This document shows, piece by piece, positions 11,735 to 64,000 of a stretch of DNA of 64,000 nucleotides; position 1 is the stretch's first letter, and each line of letters opens with the position of its first letter. Made by a program: the position numbers and the translations under genes. Location of the stretch: contig CM054118.1 of the NCBI GenBank assembly GCA_028673005.1, forward strand, positions 88,512,858 to 88,576,857, given 5' to 3'. The notes beneath the pieces were generated by a model. The model saw only the letters and a program-made list of their open reading frames with translations, searched no databases and was not told the origin of the DNA. This stretch comes from Tanypteryx hageni (Eukaryota; Arthropoda; Insecta; Odonata; Petaluridae).

Positions 11735-12755
11735 AAGTAGGGATGTACACGGATTTCCCGTGGTACAGAAGTGATTTTCGTCAAATTCACCGTAGTATAA
11801 TCGTATACTAATGTATTTGCTTTGAAATCGGAAAATTATTTTTCCTTATATTTTGGTAGCCCTTATTTTTTGATCCGTTCTAAACATATTCATTTCGTTT
11901 GGCCATTTTATACTCGCCCTACAAAGGAAATTTCTTTTTGAAATTTATAGCTACAGAAAAATCCTAACCTTGATATTGTGGTAGCCCTGTTTAGTCGACT
12001 CGGTTGAAATATGCTATTTTGGTTATTTATTTATATGAAGATTTTATATAACACACTGGGTTAAAATCCATGAGGTAAGTACCCTAGAAATACGTGTAAA
12101 AGAAATATTATTTTACTTTTTACTGTGGTAGCTCAGATGTTTAGCTCCGCTTTAAACATCCGGATTTCATTATGGTTTGTTATACAAATCTTATATACAA
12201 AATTAAATTGGAATCCGATAAGCCAATTTCTTCCAAATCCATAATTACATAAAGAGTTTAATTTGTAATTGTGGCATCCCTGTTTGGTTGATCCGGTCAA
12301 AATATGCTTTCATGGTTTTGTATATATGTTTATATTATAAATGTTAAATTAGGTTAAAATTGATGTGGGCAGTTTAACACAAATACCTGTAAAATGAATT
12401 TATTTTATTATATGTAATGTGGCAGCCCTGCTTCCTATATCTCTACTAAAAATCTTGATTTTGTCATTTTATGTTGCTCGCCACCTTCATACAAAATTTC
12501 GTTGAAATCGGTTGAGCCAATTACTTACAAATTCATAATTACCGAAAAGTTTAACTTTGTAACTGTGGCACCACTGCTGAGTCGATCCTGTTCAAATATG
12601 CCATTTTGGTCCCTAATTTATGTCACTATTCTGTGTACCAAATTTGGTTGAAATCGGTTAAGCCAATTCTTCCCTGATATATGCGTACGGACGGACATCA
12701 CGAAGATAATAGTGCTTTTCAGAAATGACGAAAAGCACTAAAAAGGGTCTGCAAA
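11735..12755 (+). repeat. Dispersed repeat family F, tandem-unit copy with terminal hairpin
   Basis: Three to four diverged units, each with GTGGCA/GTGGTAGCCCTG, TGATCCGGTCAAAATATGC and TTGAAATCGGTTGAGCCAAT blocks. It ends ATATATGCGTACGGACGGAC, then a perfect 10-bp stem AGTGCTTTTC / GAAAAGCACT (about 12711-12739) and a short A/G tail. Tandem internal units plus a 3' stem-loop recall Helentron-associated (DINE/HINE) elements. That assignment is inference. Confidence 0.65.
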
Positions 12756-12821
12756 TGATGGTATACTGCATAAATACGAGATATCCTTCGATTTTATAAA
12801 CACGTTTGGCCTAAGAACCGC

Positions 12822-12886
12822 GAACAGACCGACAGACAGACTGACTGACTGACAGGCAGAGTGACTGACAGACAGACAGACGGCAT
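12822..12886 (+). repeat. (GACA/GACT)n simple repeat
   Basis: Imperfect tetranucleotide run of GACAGACAGACT and GACTGACTGACAG units. No terminal structure. Confidence 0.8.
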
Positions 12887-13378
12887 GAACTCAGGAACAC
12901 GTGTATTTCTATCAATTTCTCGAAGTAGAATTTTTTACCGATTACAATATACATACTACATACTACGTAGATGCGACTATTTTCGACGACTCTTCTCTGA
13001 CAATGAGTCGCATTCATGAACGAGAGCGGACGTGAACAGCATCGTGTGGATTTAAGCGATAACATACTTGCGCTCGCTGAGACGTAATTTAGATATTTGT
13101 CGGCTATGCAATTTCTTTTTCGGAACTACTTATTTTCAGCATGACACTTTTGTGTCATAAAATTAAACTATCTATTATCTTAAAAATACTTTTTATTCGA
13201 ATGAAGTTGAATCATTAGTTCTAAAGATGTGTAAACATGCGAACGGAAAATTTTAAAAGGCCAAAATCGAAACCGGAGCGGACACATTAATTTAGGATTT
13301 AATTCCCTCCGTATTGCATTGCAGAAATCTGCAGCCATTTGTTTTAAGATTGTAGAAATTATGCGCGTCGCTTAAACC

Positions 13379-13680
13379 AGCGGTTCTCGAGAAGAACCGG
13401 TAAGTGTGTCGACGAATAATAACGGCTTGTAAAAATTAAGTAAATATTAACAAATTCCACTTGGGAAGGCTCGGATTTGTTTATTTTTATTTATATTAAG
13501 TAAATATTGTTAAGCAAGGATTTTGTCTTTCTCTTGCGTCATTTTTAACAATAAAAAGCTATTTTTAGGCTGAAACTCTTCATTATTGCGCACTTCTCTT
13601 CTAATTCGGCGGATTGCAATGTTGGGCGTATGTCACCGTCATGTGTGTCGCGACGGAAAAAAGGTTGAGAACAGCTTTGA
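13379..13680. mobile_element. Possible hAT-type MITE
   Basis: Left end CAGCGGTTCTCGAG and right end GGTTGAGAACAGCTTTG form weak inverted repeats of hAT style, with possible 8-base duplications (cttaaac-like and tttgaac-like). No coding content. Confidence 0.4.
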
Positions 13681-13689
13681 ACCAAGCGA

Positions 13690-15460
13690 CGCCTAGTAAC
13701 CGGCGACGTATCATAACATTCGACGGGAAAAACTTGTCTCGTCGTTCGCTATGCGAGACCATAACATCACAGCTCCTCCGAATCTCATTTATGAAGTGCG
13801 CGAACAAATTAGGCGAGCGGCAGGACTGGGAATAAAACGCGCAACCGTGATTTGGGTACGAAGCTACGAGTCAATGGGACGGTAGAAGATCGGAAGATAT
13901 TGGTGCGGCTTAGGCGATAGAATATCGGTTGGCCTGAGCAAATGAAGAAGTAAGTTAAATTACAAGACTTCTGAAATAAATATGAAATGCTTCCGTTATA
14001 TTAAGATCGGAAGAAATGTTTGCGCGTATCGGTTAAGCAGAGGAAACAAATCGGACCCTGTCTATTTCAGAAATCCCTATTCCATACAAACCTCGAAGAA
14101 ATAAAGCACAAATCCATTTCCACTCAACATCATGATCGAAAAAAATCTGCGGAAATAAATCTGCAGCGAAAGCTGAATTAGATCGTAATGATAGCAGCTG
14201 AGGGGCGCAATATATCGAACTAACTCATAGCAAATGTTCGGCTGCCCATCAATGTTTTCCACGAACGAGATATTTCACATGAATTCCTATGCAGCTTCAT
14301 TTATGTTTTCTTCGACTTAATTGTCCATTTCCTTCGTATTTACTGCAAACAATCGTGACAGATATGAATACACATAAATAGGCCGAATATGTCCATCATT
14401 AATTGAACTTTTCCAAAGGATTAGGATGATGCCAACATGGACTCTGACGTGATGCTGATTTACGCAAGAAAATCAATATTTTAAATTTTTTTACTAAGAT
14501 TGAGCGCAAAAGAGGTTCTCGAATCGATATATGCCATCACTTCGTGAAATCGAAAAATACTTCTTTGCCGAAGCCAATGATGTTAATCTCTCAATGGAGT
14601 TGAAAATATTGTCTCAAGTAATGATTCAAAATATGAGCTAACGTTTCATCGATCAGTACACATATCAGCATTGGTGCAGCCATATATTTAGTTGGGGCAA
14701 ATACTTCAACACATCTGAGCACTTGCTTATTGATTTATCTGCAAGAACTTTCGTGTAATGATATATAAGTTAATGAATTTTGGTACTGATTCTAACTTGG
14801 ACACCTTCCATCCATCTTATTTCCATCTGACTCTCGCATACTCGATGCTTTTGCTAAGATTACCTCAGATCTTGGGTGGCAAATGCCCAGTTACCACCCT
14901 CCTTGGCAGCGCCACCGCGCCACTTCATATCAGATGCAATGCAAACCATTTACAAACATCCCTATTAAAAATCTGTTGAGCAAATATATTAAAACAAATG
15001 ACCGAAATAAAATTTTAGTTTTATAATACCGTGGAAAAGAGCCAACTGTGCTCCAGACCTTTCAAATTTGAATAAAAGTTTACAATGACAGCGTAACGAG
15101 TGAAAACGCTTTCTAGAGATAGAATGCTAAGAAAATTAGGACCCGTAATCCATTGGGGTGGTATAAACAACTAACTACGATAACACCTTTTTATTTTCAT
15201 TTTGAGGTTGAATTTTCCTTTGAATAAATATAACAGACGAATAACTGCGACTGATCATCACAAACGATAACCTACGAACATCGCATTTATAATTGCTAAT
15301 GTATGGTAGAAAGTTTTTTAGCAGATGAAGTAATATGTTGAGGAATCCTTATGGCTTTTCAGTCTCAATAAGCTGGCATAGAAAAAATAACGGAACTCAA
15401 GTATTCTCAATGAAATTCGACCAAAGGGACAAAGGTAAGTGGACTCGGAAACGCGCGTGA
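13690..15460. other. No recognisable feature
   Basis: Only short open frames. No motif, splice-supported exon or repeat match seen. Around 14870-14930 there is GGTGGCAAATGCCCAGTTAC and GGCAGCGCCACCGCGCCAC, richer in GC than its surroundings. Confidence 0.4.
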
Positions 15461-15463
15461 ACC

Positions 15464-15840
15464 TTCGGATCATACGAAACTTAAAAAATATTTCGTCGTT
15501 CATAGTAATGTGATGTGGCTATGCCGTAGTAATTATTGTACCACGAATATTATAGGTAATCTGACGTTAAGCACATCGTAATACACACTCACCACAATGA
15601 AAATCTTCCTTTTAAATATGCTTGGAAATAATCATAACAAACAGGTAAACAAGAATGTAAGAAAAATCAGCAATGCGCGTTACCCGTCGGATATTTCGCA
15701 ACTTGAAAAAAACATTTCGCCGCACTTCTTTGTCTCAATATCATAGGAATAAGTTTATAGTAATGAGCCTCTAAACACGCCATAATACACATCAACCACA
15801 ATGAATTTCTTTCTTTTAAACACACTTATGAAGAATAAAA
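15464..15840 (+). repeat. Diverged tandem duplication, unit about 220 bases
   Basis: Unit 1 (15464-15640) and unit 2 (15686-15840) share TCGGAT, AACTT, AAAA, ATTTCG, then AATACACA, ACCACAATGAA and CTTTTAAA blocks in the same order. Non-coding and old. Confidence 0.55.
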
Positions 15841-15844
15841 ACAA

Positions 15845-16820
15845 TGCAAGCACACATACATTTATATAAGTTTTGATAAGAATTAATCATAAAGCAAATT
15901 GACGCAATACTTCAACTTACTGACTTTATTAATGCATAATTGAAAATAGCTTTGAATGTAGCCTAATAGTAATAAATTAGAATTTGATAGTTAATTGAAA
16001 TAAAATATATCTTTACCTTATGGCCAGCTGATACCACGACTGCTGATAATTGTACACCGGGAAGTAAACAAACCAAACAGCAGCTTCCGATTGGAATTGA
16101 ATATCTGAATGAAACTTTTTCAAAAGAATATCCGAACTAAACAAAATCCACGCGCCCAGCACAACTGGAGTGTTCAAAATAATTTAAGAAAGCTAATAAA
16201 TTAGATCGACAGATGTCACTAGTGTAAACAACTAATGAAGCGAGATCTGTAAATTCAATTCATTTAATTAGTGTGGTCAAGAGTTCTAACTTCTTAAAAA
16301 AATAATTATTCGTTAAATTTCTCATTTAAGGACATAACAACAAATATGCTGTGCTGACACCTATCAAAGGAATGCAGGTATTATTTTTATAGGCGAAAGT
16401 TTAATGCGTAGTCTGCTAAATGCCTGTATCACATCCTTTTCATATCTATGTAATAACGTTTCTGTGGTTCTTAAACTATAAGTTATCATTACTTCAAGTT
16501 GGTTTGTCAATAGTTAACTTAATCATTCACCTTGGGTTTCGTGCTGAGCTACCAAAAATGCTCACTTGCTGTAAATTCTAAAGCTCGTGCTTAGTTTTTC
16601 CAACAAGTAGTTAGTTATAAATGCATTTAGTCACGCAGGGTGAAATTGAAATTCGCATTAATAATTGAGTCAACTTCTTCAGTCATATTCATCGTAAGCT
16701 ATTGTCGTTCGGCCTAACGAAATTGCTATAAGTGATTACTGTGTCGGATGAGTGAGATAAATTATTTTTTAACGTTCCAGATTGACCGATTTGCAGAGGA
16801 TAAATTAATCAAGATCATGT
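15845..16820. other. Downstream flank of ABCC4-like gene, no feature
   Basis: AT-rich, no open frame or repeat recognised. Lies past the probable poly(A) signal. Confidence 0.4.
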
Positions 16821-16828
16821 CAAAAAGT

Positions 16829-16834
16829 TTTTAT
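16829..16834 (-). terminator. Putative poly(A) signal AATAAA of ABCC4-like gene
   Basis: AATAAA on the minus strand, about 72 bases past the stop codon. It is the first canonical hexamer after the coding end. Implies a very short 3' UTR. No transcript data. Confidence 0.5.
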
Positions 16835-16905
16835 TTGCTCAGATAATTTAATTTATTTTACAAAAAATGAATTTACCCTTTAAGTACGTTGTATTTGTAG
16901 TTTAA

Positions 16906-58728
<41,823 letters not shown>

Positions 58729-58734
58729 CTAAAA

Positions 58735-60235
58735 AGATATGAATATATAAGCTCAACAAACTATGCATACATCAAATAAATTTACAATTTTTATGCAAAA
58801 ATTAACTTCTTTTTATTAATCCCTTTCAAAGATCTTTAATATATAATTACTCAATGTCTGTCCATCTGCCCCCCTTTTATCTCTTGAACAGTTTGTCATA
58901 GAGAAATGCTGTAAATGCCATTCTGTTTCTGCCAACTAGGAGACCACAGAAAAACTAGTTTCATTTATGAAAGTGCCCCAGGTTCAACTCCAGGAGGCAA
59001 TTATATTTTCCCATATGTTTACACAGGAGTTTCGATTTTTCAAGGTGCAAGGTTTATTTCTTTCATTCATTAAATATGAAATACGTACCGAATTTCTCCG
59101 TTTTTTTTATTCGACACCTAAAACTATAAAATATCTTATTCTTGCAATGTTCAGATGTTACATAGAAGACTTGCTAAGAAGCATGCATTTCTTTTCAAAA
59201 TTCTATGGCTTTTTCATATTCATTCTGGGTGTTGCCAAGGCGACCCGCAATGTTGCCTCCGATTGAATTAGCATCTATTAAGCCTTCAAATAGACAAAAG
59301 AATTGTGTTGTTCACTTCACACTTTTTATGAAGCATCAAAATTATAGTTGTAACTAAGTCAAACTTAATAGATTGCAGCTTTAATAATTGAAGATTATTA
59401 TTATTCAGTAAACTGCACATGAGCTGTGGACATTTTTAACAACTGACCAAAGAAAAAATATTCTTTCTTTATTTCGATACTGGAGTGTGACCTTTTTCAT
59501 AAGAGAGAAGCAATTAAAACTGCACATATAAATTATAAAAACAAACATGAAATTAAAAATGTCAGTTGTCTAATTTTATAAGGAGAAATGGGTTATTATT
59601 AATTTTAAACATGCAGTTTCTGACTGACTTCACAAAAGTTTTTGTGGGTACTGCTAGTATAGTGTAACTTCATGTTTAGTGTCTGAATGTAGAAGACATG
59701 TAGGATTCTACGGTGTCCTTATATCATGTTTCATGTGTACAATGACACTCTTTATGATGGAAGCGCCTGCTATTTGCTGTGGCCACGTCAAAATAATTCC
59801 TATGGATGGTGCGCACCTCGATCATAAAGATCCAAGCTATAACACTAGTGACTTTTCTACACGGGAGATCGCTCACGTGAGACTACAACCATTCTCGGCT
59901 TTTCTGCGTATAAAAACGAAACTTAAACAAATTTCACCTGTAAACAAATGAGAAGTGTATTTTAAATTAGAGTTGTGGTCTAGGAATGCTGTCTGCATTG
60001 ATCTAGTTCTATAAAAATAACGTAAAAATATTTCAATAGATTAAACTTCAATGTTACATTATTTTCATTATTACAAATAAAAATGTTTCCTACAACAAAT
60101 TATATCTATAATAACAACACTATTAGTCAAAAAATTATATTATCTATCAACCAATTGTAGAATGACACTCAATAGACAGAGCAAAATGACAGAGCAAGAG
60201 GGAAAATTTTATCCCAAGTAAAAAAAAGGCATTAA
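58735..60235. other. Upstream intron, no gene recognised
   Basis: GTTCAACTCCAGGAGGC at 58982 resembles a tRNA B box, perhaps a SINE trace. Open frames at 58967-59266 and 59679-59951 show no motifs, and neither carries ABC sequence. Confidence 0.4.
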
Positions 60236-60240
60236 AAATA

Positions 60241-60987
60241 TCATTATATATCGACGTTTCTTACAGAGGAGGATACTAATGTTTAGGCACTTCCAGATGA
60301 GCTGGAGATTCGAAATTTTTTTCTTAGGTGGGATTTTGTGCAAAACCGACAAGAAAAACCGAAAATCTTACAAAAGTGCAACAATGCGACCGCTAAAAAT
60401 TCGCAATTGTTTAAACAAATTTTCAAGGTTTATGTATTTACGAATTATCTACGGTGCTGAAATTTTTTTAGAGGTAGAATTAGTAAAAAACAAAATAGGG
60501 ATTATACAAATTTTGATATTTTAATTTGTTTGGCAGAAAAAAATTCCTAAAGTTTAAACAAATAGATAACTGTTTAGACATTACAGGATGAGCTAGGAAG
60601 CTGAAATTTTCAAGTTATGTGCAGAGTAATGCATTTGCACAAATAAAGATTTAAATCTCTCCATAAACATATGGCGGCGGCCGTTAAAAATGTTAAAACT
60701 TTAGACAACTGGAAAAATATTTTTTTACTTCTAGAAGTATTACAACTTCAAAATTTGGCAGAAATGTGTAGCATTAGTACCCCATAATGGAGAAAGTATA
60801 AAATTCTTAAAATTGCAAAGTTTTGGGATTGTTTTAGTCTATTATTTTTACACAAGGGAAAAACGAAAATCGCTCCGGAGGTGAAATATTTAGAATTAAC
60901 AAAATATTTGTAATGATGAAATATGAAAAATGAATGTTTTTTTATGTTGAGATGATATGCTTGCAGAATGCAAGCACCAACTACTAG
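60241..60987 (+). mobile_element. Complete non-autonomous Helitron, solo insertion
   Basis: 747 bases starting TCATTATATATCGACG after A (60240), ending with an 8-bp-stem hairpin TGCTTGCA-GAA-TGCAAGCA (60958-60976), CCAACTA and CTAG (60984-60987), then T. This satisfies 5'-TC, 3'-CTRR, hairpin about 11 bases from the end and insertion between A and T. Same family as the array at 42396-45181. No ORF. Confidence 0.88.
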
Positions 60988-61169
60988 TATTTTATTACAA
61001 ATCAAACATGATAATACATGAGTTTTTAAGAAGTCAAAAGAGGTGATATAACATGATGATTTTCTGCAACTTGCTATTCTATTGCATAATTTGTAAAAAT
61101 TTTAGTATATCTTTTCAATATAAAGTAGATAAATGCTTGGTCTACAACCATCTGTTAAAATAAGATTTC

Positions 61170-61650
61170 ATTGTAGTATGACAACATGATGCATTATGTG
61201 AAAAACCACGACAACGACCGAGACAAATGCATACCACTAGCACTGGGAATGTATCCAAGTGCAGAACATGGTGATACTGGATATACATACTCCAAACTTC
61301 CTGACACTTGGAAGTTGCTATTCCATTCGATTGTGATGTGTTCACACAAATAGACCATGTCATCATTGAGGACAATCCCAAACTAATCCAGCACGTACTA
61401 GAGGAGGCTTATGCCCTAGTGAAGATCAACTCCTAGAAAATGGAGGGAGTGAATGCTAGCACAGGAGGAGAAAGAGGAAGAAGGTGAGGGAATTGGAGAT
61501 TGGTGATCGAGTGCTTATAAAGAATCCAATCCTACCAGAATGTGCGAGTATGAAATTCCACTTACCATGGCAAGTGAACTATGTTATAGAAAGGGCTGAA
61601 GGGATATCAGAGACCATGTATATCAGCAGGTTGAAGCAGCAGTGATGAGG
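61170..61650 (+). pseudogene. Ty3/gypsy integrase C-terminal relic
   Basis: Broken frames read CIPLALGMYPSAEHGDTGYT (compare the AYRSAxHxxTGYTP block at the end of the integrase core) and, near 61490-61640, LEIGDRVLIKNPILPE, KFHLPWQVNYVIERAEG and ETMYISRLK (the GDRV...W.GPY...Y module). Many stops. No LTRs seen. Confidence 0.5.
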
Positions 61651-61654
61651 ACTC

Positions 61655-62335
61655 CATGCCATCAGCAAGTGAAAGGAGAAATGCAGATAAGGGAAGAGGC
61701 TTGGTGAAGGATGCAGACTCTGAAGATAGCAGTCTGGTCAGCGAAAGTTCCGAGGATAAAGACTACTATGACCATGTCAACAGCTGTTATCACTGTACAC
61801 CCAGGGGAAAGCAACCATTCTTTGAAGTAAGAGGCATGCCTTAGCATCCAGAAACTGCTCCTGGCAAACCTGGCATTCCCTTAATAATAATAATCCATCT
61901 TTATTGAGGACAATATTTGAACAATCATGTCCATTCTTATGTATAACCTTGGCCTGATGAACACAAACATCCATTCAATCTCACGACCTTAGTATCAGTT
62001 GACATATACTCGAGCCACCCTCTAACAACCCTCAATAGACACATTCCCATCTAACAATAGTTTGAAATCAATACAACAAAATGTTAGTCTGGTATAATTA
62101 ATCTCTGCTTTTGCAATTTATTGGTTTAGTTGTCTATATTTGATATTTCCCATTGTTATTTAGTGTAGATATTTAATTTATCAACTAGTATTATGCCTTC
62201 ATTGTAAAGGCCTTTGTGATGTTTATGAATTTATATAAATAAACATATAATTTAGAGGAAAAAAGAGAAGGAAGCAGAAATAGAGATAGATATTGGAGAC
62301 AGACATGAAAAGCGACAAGTCCCAAAGACAAGAAA
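61655..62335. other. Unassigned sequence
   Basis: A 62-codon acidic open frame (61656-61844) follows the integrase relic. TAATAATAATAATCCATCTT at 61883 may be a LINE-type target or tail. Nothing else recognised. Confidence 0.35.
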
Positions 62336-62341
62336 AAAATA

Positions 62342-64000
62342 CAGTGGAAACCGCTTAACACGAAAACGGATAACGCGAAATATCAGTTAACACGAAATGC
62401 AGGCTCGGTCCCTACCGGTGCCTATACATTTCAACGTATATTAGTTCGTTTTACGCGAAATGGTTAACAAGAAATTTCGGTTAACACGAAAAAAATTTTC
62501 GGTCCCCTGAAAATAAATCCCCGTCAAATTATGTGGATAACACAAAACGACCCTCTCGTTTCTTAACAAAGTATGAATAATCTCACAACCACAGCTGTAC
62601 CTCCTCCTTCCCCCTCTCTTTCAATAGGCATGGTCATTAGTAGACCTCAGAGAAACTCACGCGCCCCCGTTGAGAGGGTTGCTACCGAGATTTCCTTGGC
62701 AGCAATAAACTAAATTCTGGGAACTACCATCTTCGAATGAAAGGAAGGATGTGGAGGTGCAGATTGTTATCTGTACTGTACCTCCCCTTTTCCCATCTTT
62801 CAATACGCTCAACTCCTCCCTTGCTCTCGTCTCTAGACCCCTACGCAGAACAGTTCTACTCAGTTGATTCCGTTGATTCTGAATTTCCGTGTGGAACGGT
62901 TATAGCGAATGTGTAACGAATCTGTGAGCAAAGTTCTTCTTTCTTTTTCGGGATCGTTTTCAGTTGTGATTTTATATTTTTATAAAAGATAAAAGACCCA
63001 CATAAAAATGGCTGGTAAATTGCGTAAGCAAAAAGCAATACCGCTGAAAGTGAAAATGCAGCTCCTACAAGCGGTTGATAACGGTGATAGAACCAAAACG
63101 GACATCTGCAAAGAGTTCGAAGTTCCCTTTTCAACTTTGTCAAGAATTATAAAAAATCGTGATAAAATAACATCTGTGTTTGAGAGAAGCATGTTTGAAC
63201 CGGAACGGAAGCGTCTACACATGGCAAAACACGAGGATTTGGAAGAGGCGCTGATCATATGGTTTAAGCAAGCAAGAGCCCAGAATGCTCCCATTTCTGG
63301 TCCTGTTTTGATGGCAAAGGCTGACGCTTTAGGATCAGAATTGGAAATTGAATTCAAGTCTAGTCCTGGATGGTTGGAGCGGTTCAAGGTGAGGAAAGGG
63401 ATAATTTTTAAGAGTGTTTCCAGCGAGTCGGGAGACGTCTCCCGTGATATGACATCAGAGTGGGTAACTTCTACCTTGCCTAAATTATTAACAGACTTTG
63501 CGCCTAAAGACATTTTTAATGCTGACGAAACCGGGATTTTTTTTTGGTGCCTCCCAGAAAAAACTTTAGCTTTTAAAAATGAGCAGTGCTCTGGTGGAAA
63601 AAAGTCTAAAGAACACATTACGGTAATGGTGGCATGCAATTCAGACTGTTTTGAAAAAATCCCGATGTTTGTTGTGAGTAAATTTCTGAATCCTCGCTGC
63701 TTCAAGAATGTAAAGAAGCTTCCCGTGGAATACATCGCAAATAAAAAAGCTTGGATGACGGGAAATATTTTTACAGACTGGGTTAGGGCATTGGATAAGC
63801 GCTTTTCACGCCAGAAGCGCAAAATAGCTTTAATTATCGACAACAGCCCTGCTCATCCAGAAGTGGAAAAGCTGAAATCAATTAAACTGACCTTTCTGCC
63901 GCCTAATACAACAAGCGTATTGCAGCCATGTGACCAGATTATTATAAAAAATCTAAAATGCCACTATCGGAAGTTATTACTCCAGAAATATTTATCTAGT
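62342..64000 (+). mobile_element. Tigger2: Tigger/pogo element, left part, runs off window
   Basis: Starts CAGTGGAAACCGCTTAACAC after TA (62340-62341). The subterminal motif TTAACACGAAA and variants (GATAACGCGAAA, GGTTAACAAGAAA) recur at least six times to about 62540, as expected for transposase binding. A 650-base leader precedes the ORF. Confidence 0.85.
63008..64000 (+). CDS. Tigger2 transposase, uninterrupted, 331 codons to window end
   Basis: ATG at 63008 (context AAAATGG), open to base 64000 with no stop or frameshift. Residues about 5-55 form a psq/CENP-B N-terminal helix-turn-helix (KAIPLKVKMQLLQAVDNGD, TDICKEFEVPFSTLSRIIKN). About 65-135 is the CENP-B HTH domain with PGWLERFKVR. 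The DDE domain has FNADETGIFF (Asp173), ALIIDNSPAHP (Asp278) and TTSVLQPCDQ (Asp309), a D-30-D spacing typical of Tigger/pogo. GKKSKEHITVMVACN and NKKAWMTGNIF are family signatures. The usual length is near 500 residues, so about one third is missing. It may be a recent, potentially active copy. Confidence 0.9.
   Translation, partial: MAGKLRKQKAIPLKVKMQLLQAVDNGDRTKTDICKEFEVPFSTLSRIIKNRDKITSVFERSMFEPERKRLHMAKHEDLEEALIIWFKQARAQNAPISGPVLMAKADALGSELEIEFKSSPGWLERFKVRKGIIFKSVSSESGDVSRDMTSEWVTSTLPKLLTDFAPKDIFNADETGIFFWCLPEKTLAFKNEQCSGGKKSKEHITVMVACNSDCFEKIPMFVVSKFLNPRCFKNVKKLPVEYIANKKAWMTGNIFTDWVRALDKRFSRQKRKIALIIDNSPAHPEVEKLKSIKLTFLPPNTTSVLQPCDQIIIKNLKCHYRKLLLQKYLSS

Noticed and set aside
13601..13835. 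Overlapping open frames on both strands near a GC-richer segment
   Set aside because: Part overlaps a possible hAT MITE end. No motifs in either translation.
59679..59951. 90-codon open frame considered as an upstream ABCC4 exon
   Set aside because: Wrong strand and no ABC transporter similarity. No NBD1 or TMD1 exon is visible between 58729 and 64000.
61656..61844. Acidic 62-codon open frame after the integrase relic as a separate gene
   Set aside because: Short, no motif. Could be residual retrotransposon 3' sequence.
62980..63843. 287-codon minus-strand open frame
   Set aside because: Antisense shadow of the Tigger2 transposase, which has clear catalytic motifs on the plus strand.

Overview
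This is one window of a large, AT-rich, repeat-dense animal genome, most likely an insect. The evidence is a multi-exon host gene with canonical GT-AG introns whose best family match is the insect ABCC4/MRP4 (l(2)03659-like) group, set among dispersed elements typical of arthropods: Penelope-like elements with hammerhead ribozymes, Tigger/pogo, hAT, mariner and Helitrons. I could not fix the species from the sequence.

Host gene. Thirteen coding exons on the minus strand, between 58728 and 16906, encode the last 668 residues of an ABC subfamily C half-molecule: regulatory linker, second transmembrane domain, complete second nucleotide-binding domain and C-terminal tail. Exon phases agree at all twelve junctions, the summed length is 2007 bases (669 codons including the stop), and every NBD2 motif is present. 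The N-terminal half must lie beyond base 64000. No other intact host gene is visible.

Layout. Bases 1-16.8 kb lie downstream of the gene and hold decayed repeats: a hAT transposase pseudogene at the left edge, a hAT-type MITE, several dispersed families called A, B, C and F here, and a Helitron helicase scrap. From 17 to 58.7 kb, everything between exons is intronic and full of insertions: nested MITEs (19-21.9 kb); a Penelope-like element (PLE) with inverted hammerhead-bearing ends (23.7-25.8 kb); a Tigger-type deletion element and a dead mariner (27.1-30.1 kb); a second PLE ending in a perfect 267-bp-arm palindrome (38-39.8 kb); a pogo element with a PHD finger (40.5-42.2 kb); a cluster of non-autonomous Helitrons in exact head-to-tail array (42.4-45.2 kb); further PLE ends, a divergent PLE and a PLE with an in-frame internal deletion (45.2-50.7 kb); a mariner relic; and a Tigger interrupted by a family A element (52.9-55.6 kb). 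The last 5 kb hold an intact-ended Helitron (60241-60987), a Ty3/gypsy integrase relic and the 5' part of an uninterrupted Tigger transposase ORF that runs off the window.

The most notable structures are the Helitron multimer with a base-exact CTAG|TCATT junction, four PLE-type hammerhead motifs of three sequence classes, repeated contact of PLE ends with (TA)n arrays, and the palindrome in the GIY-YIG region of the second PLE. All readings were made by eye. Approximate edges are stated as such.
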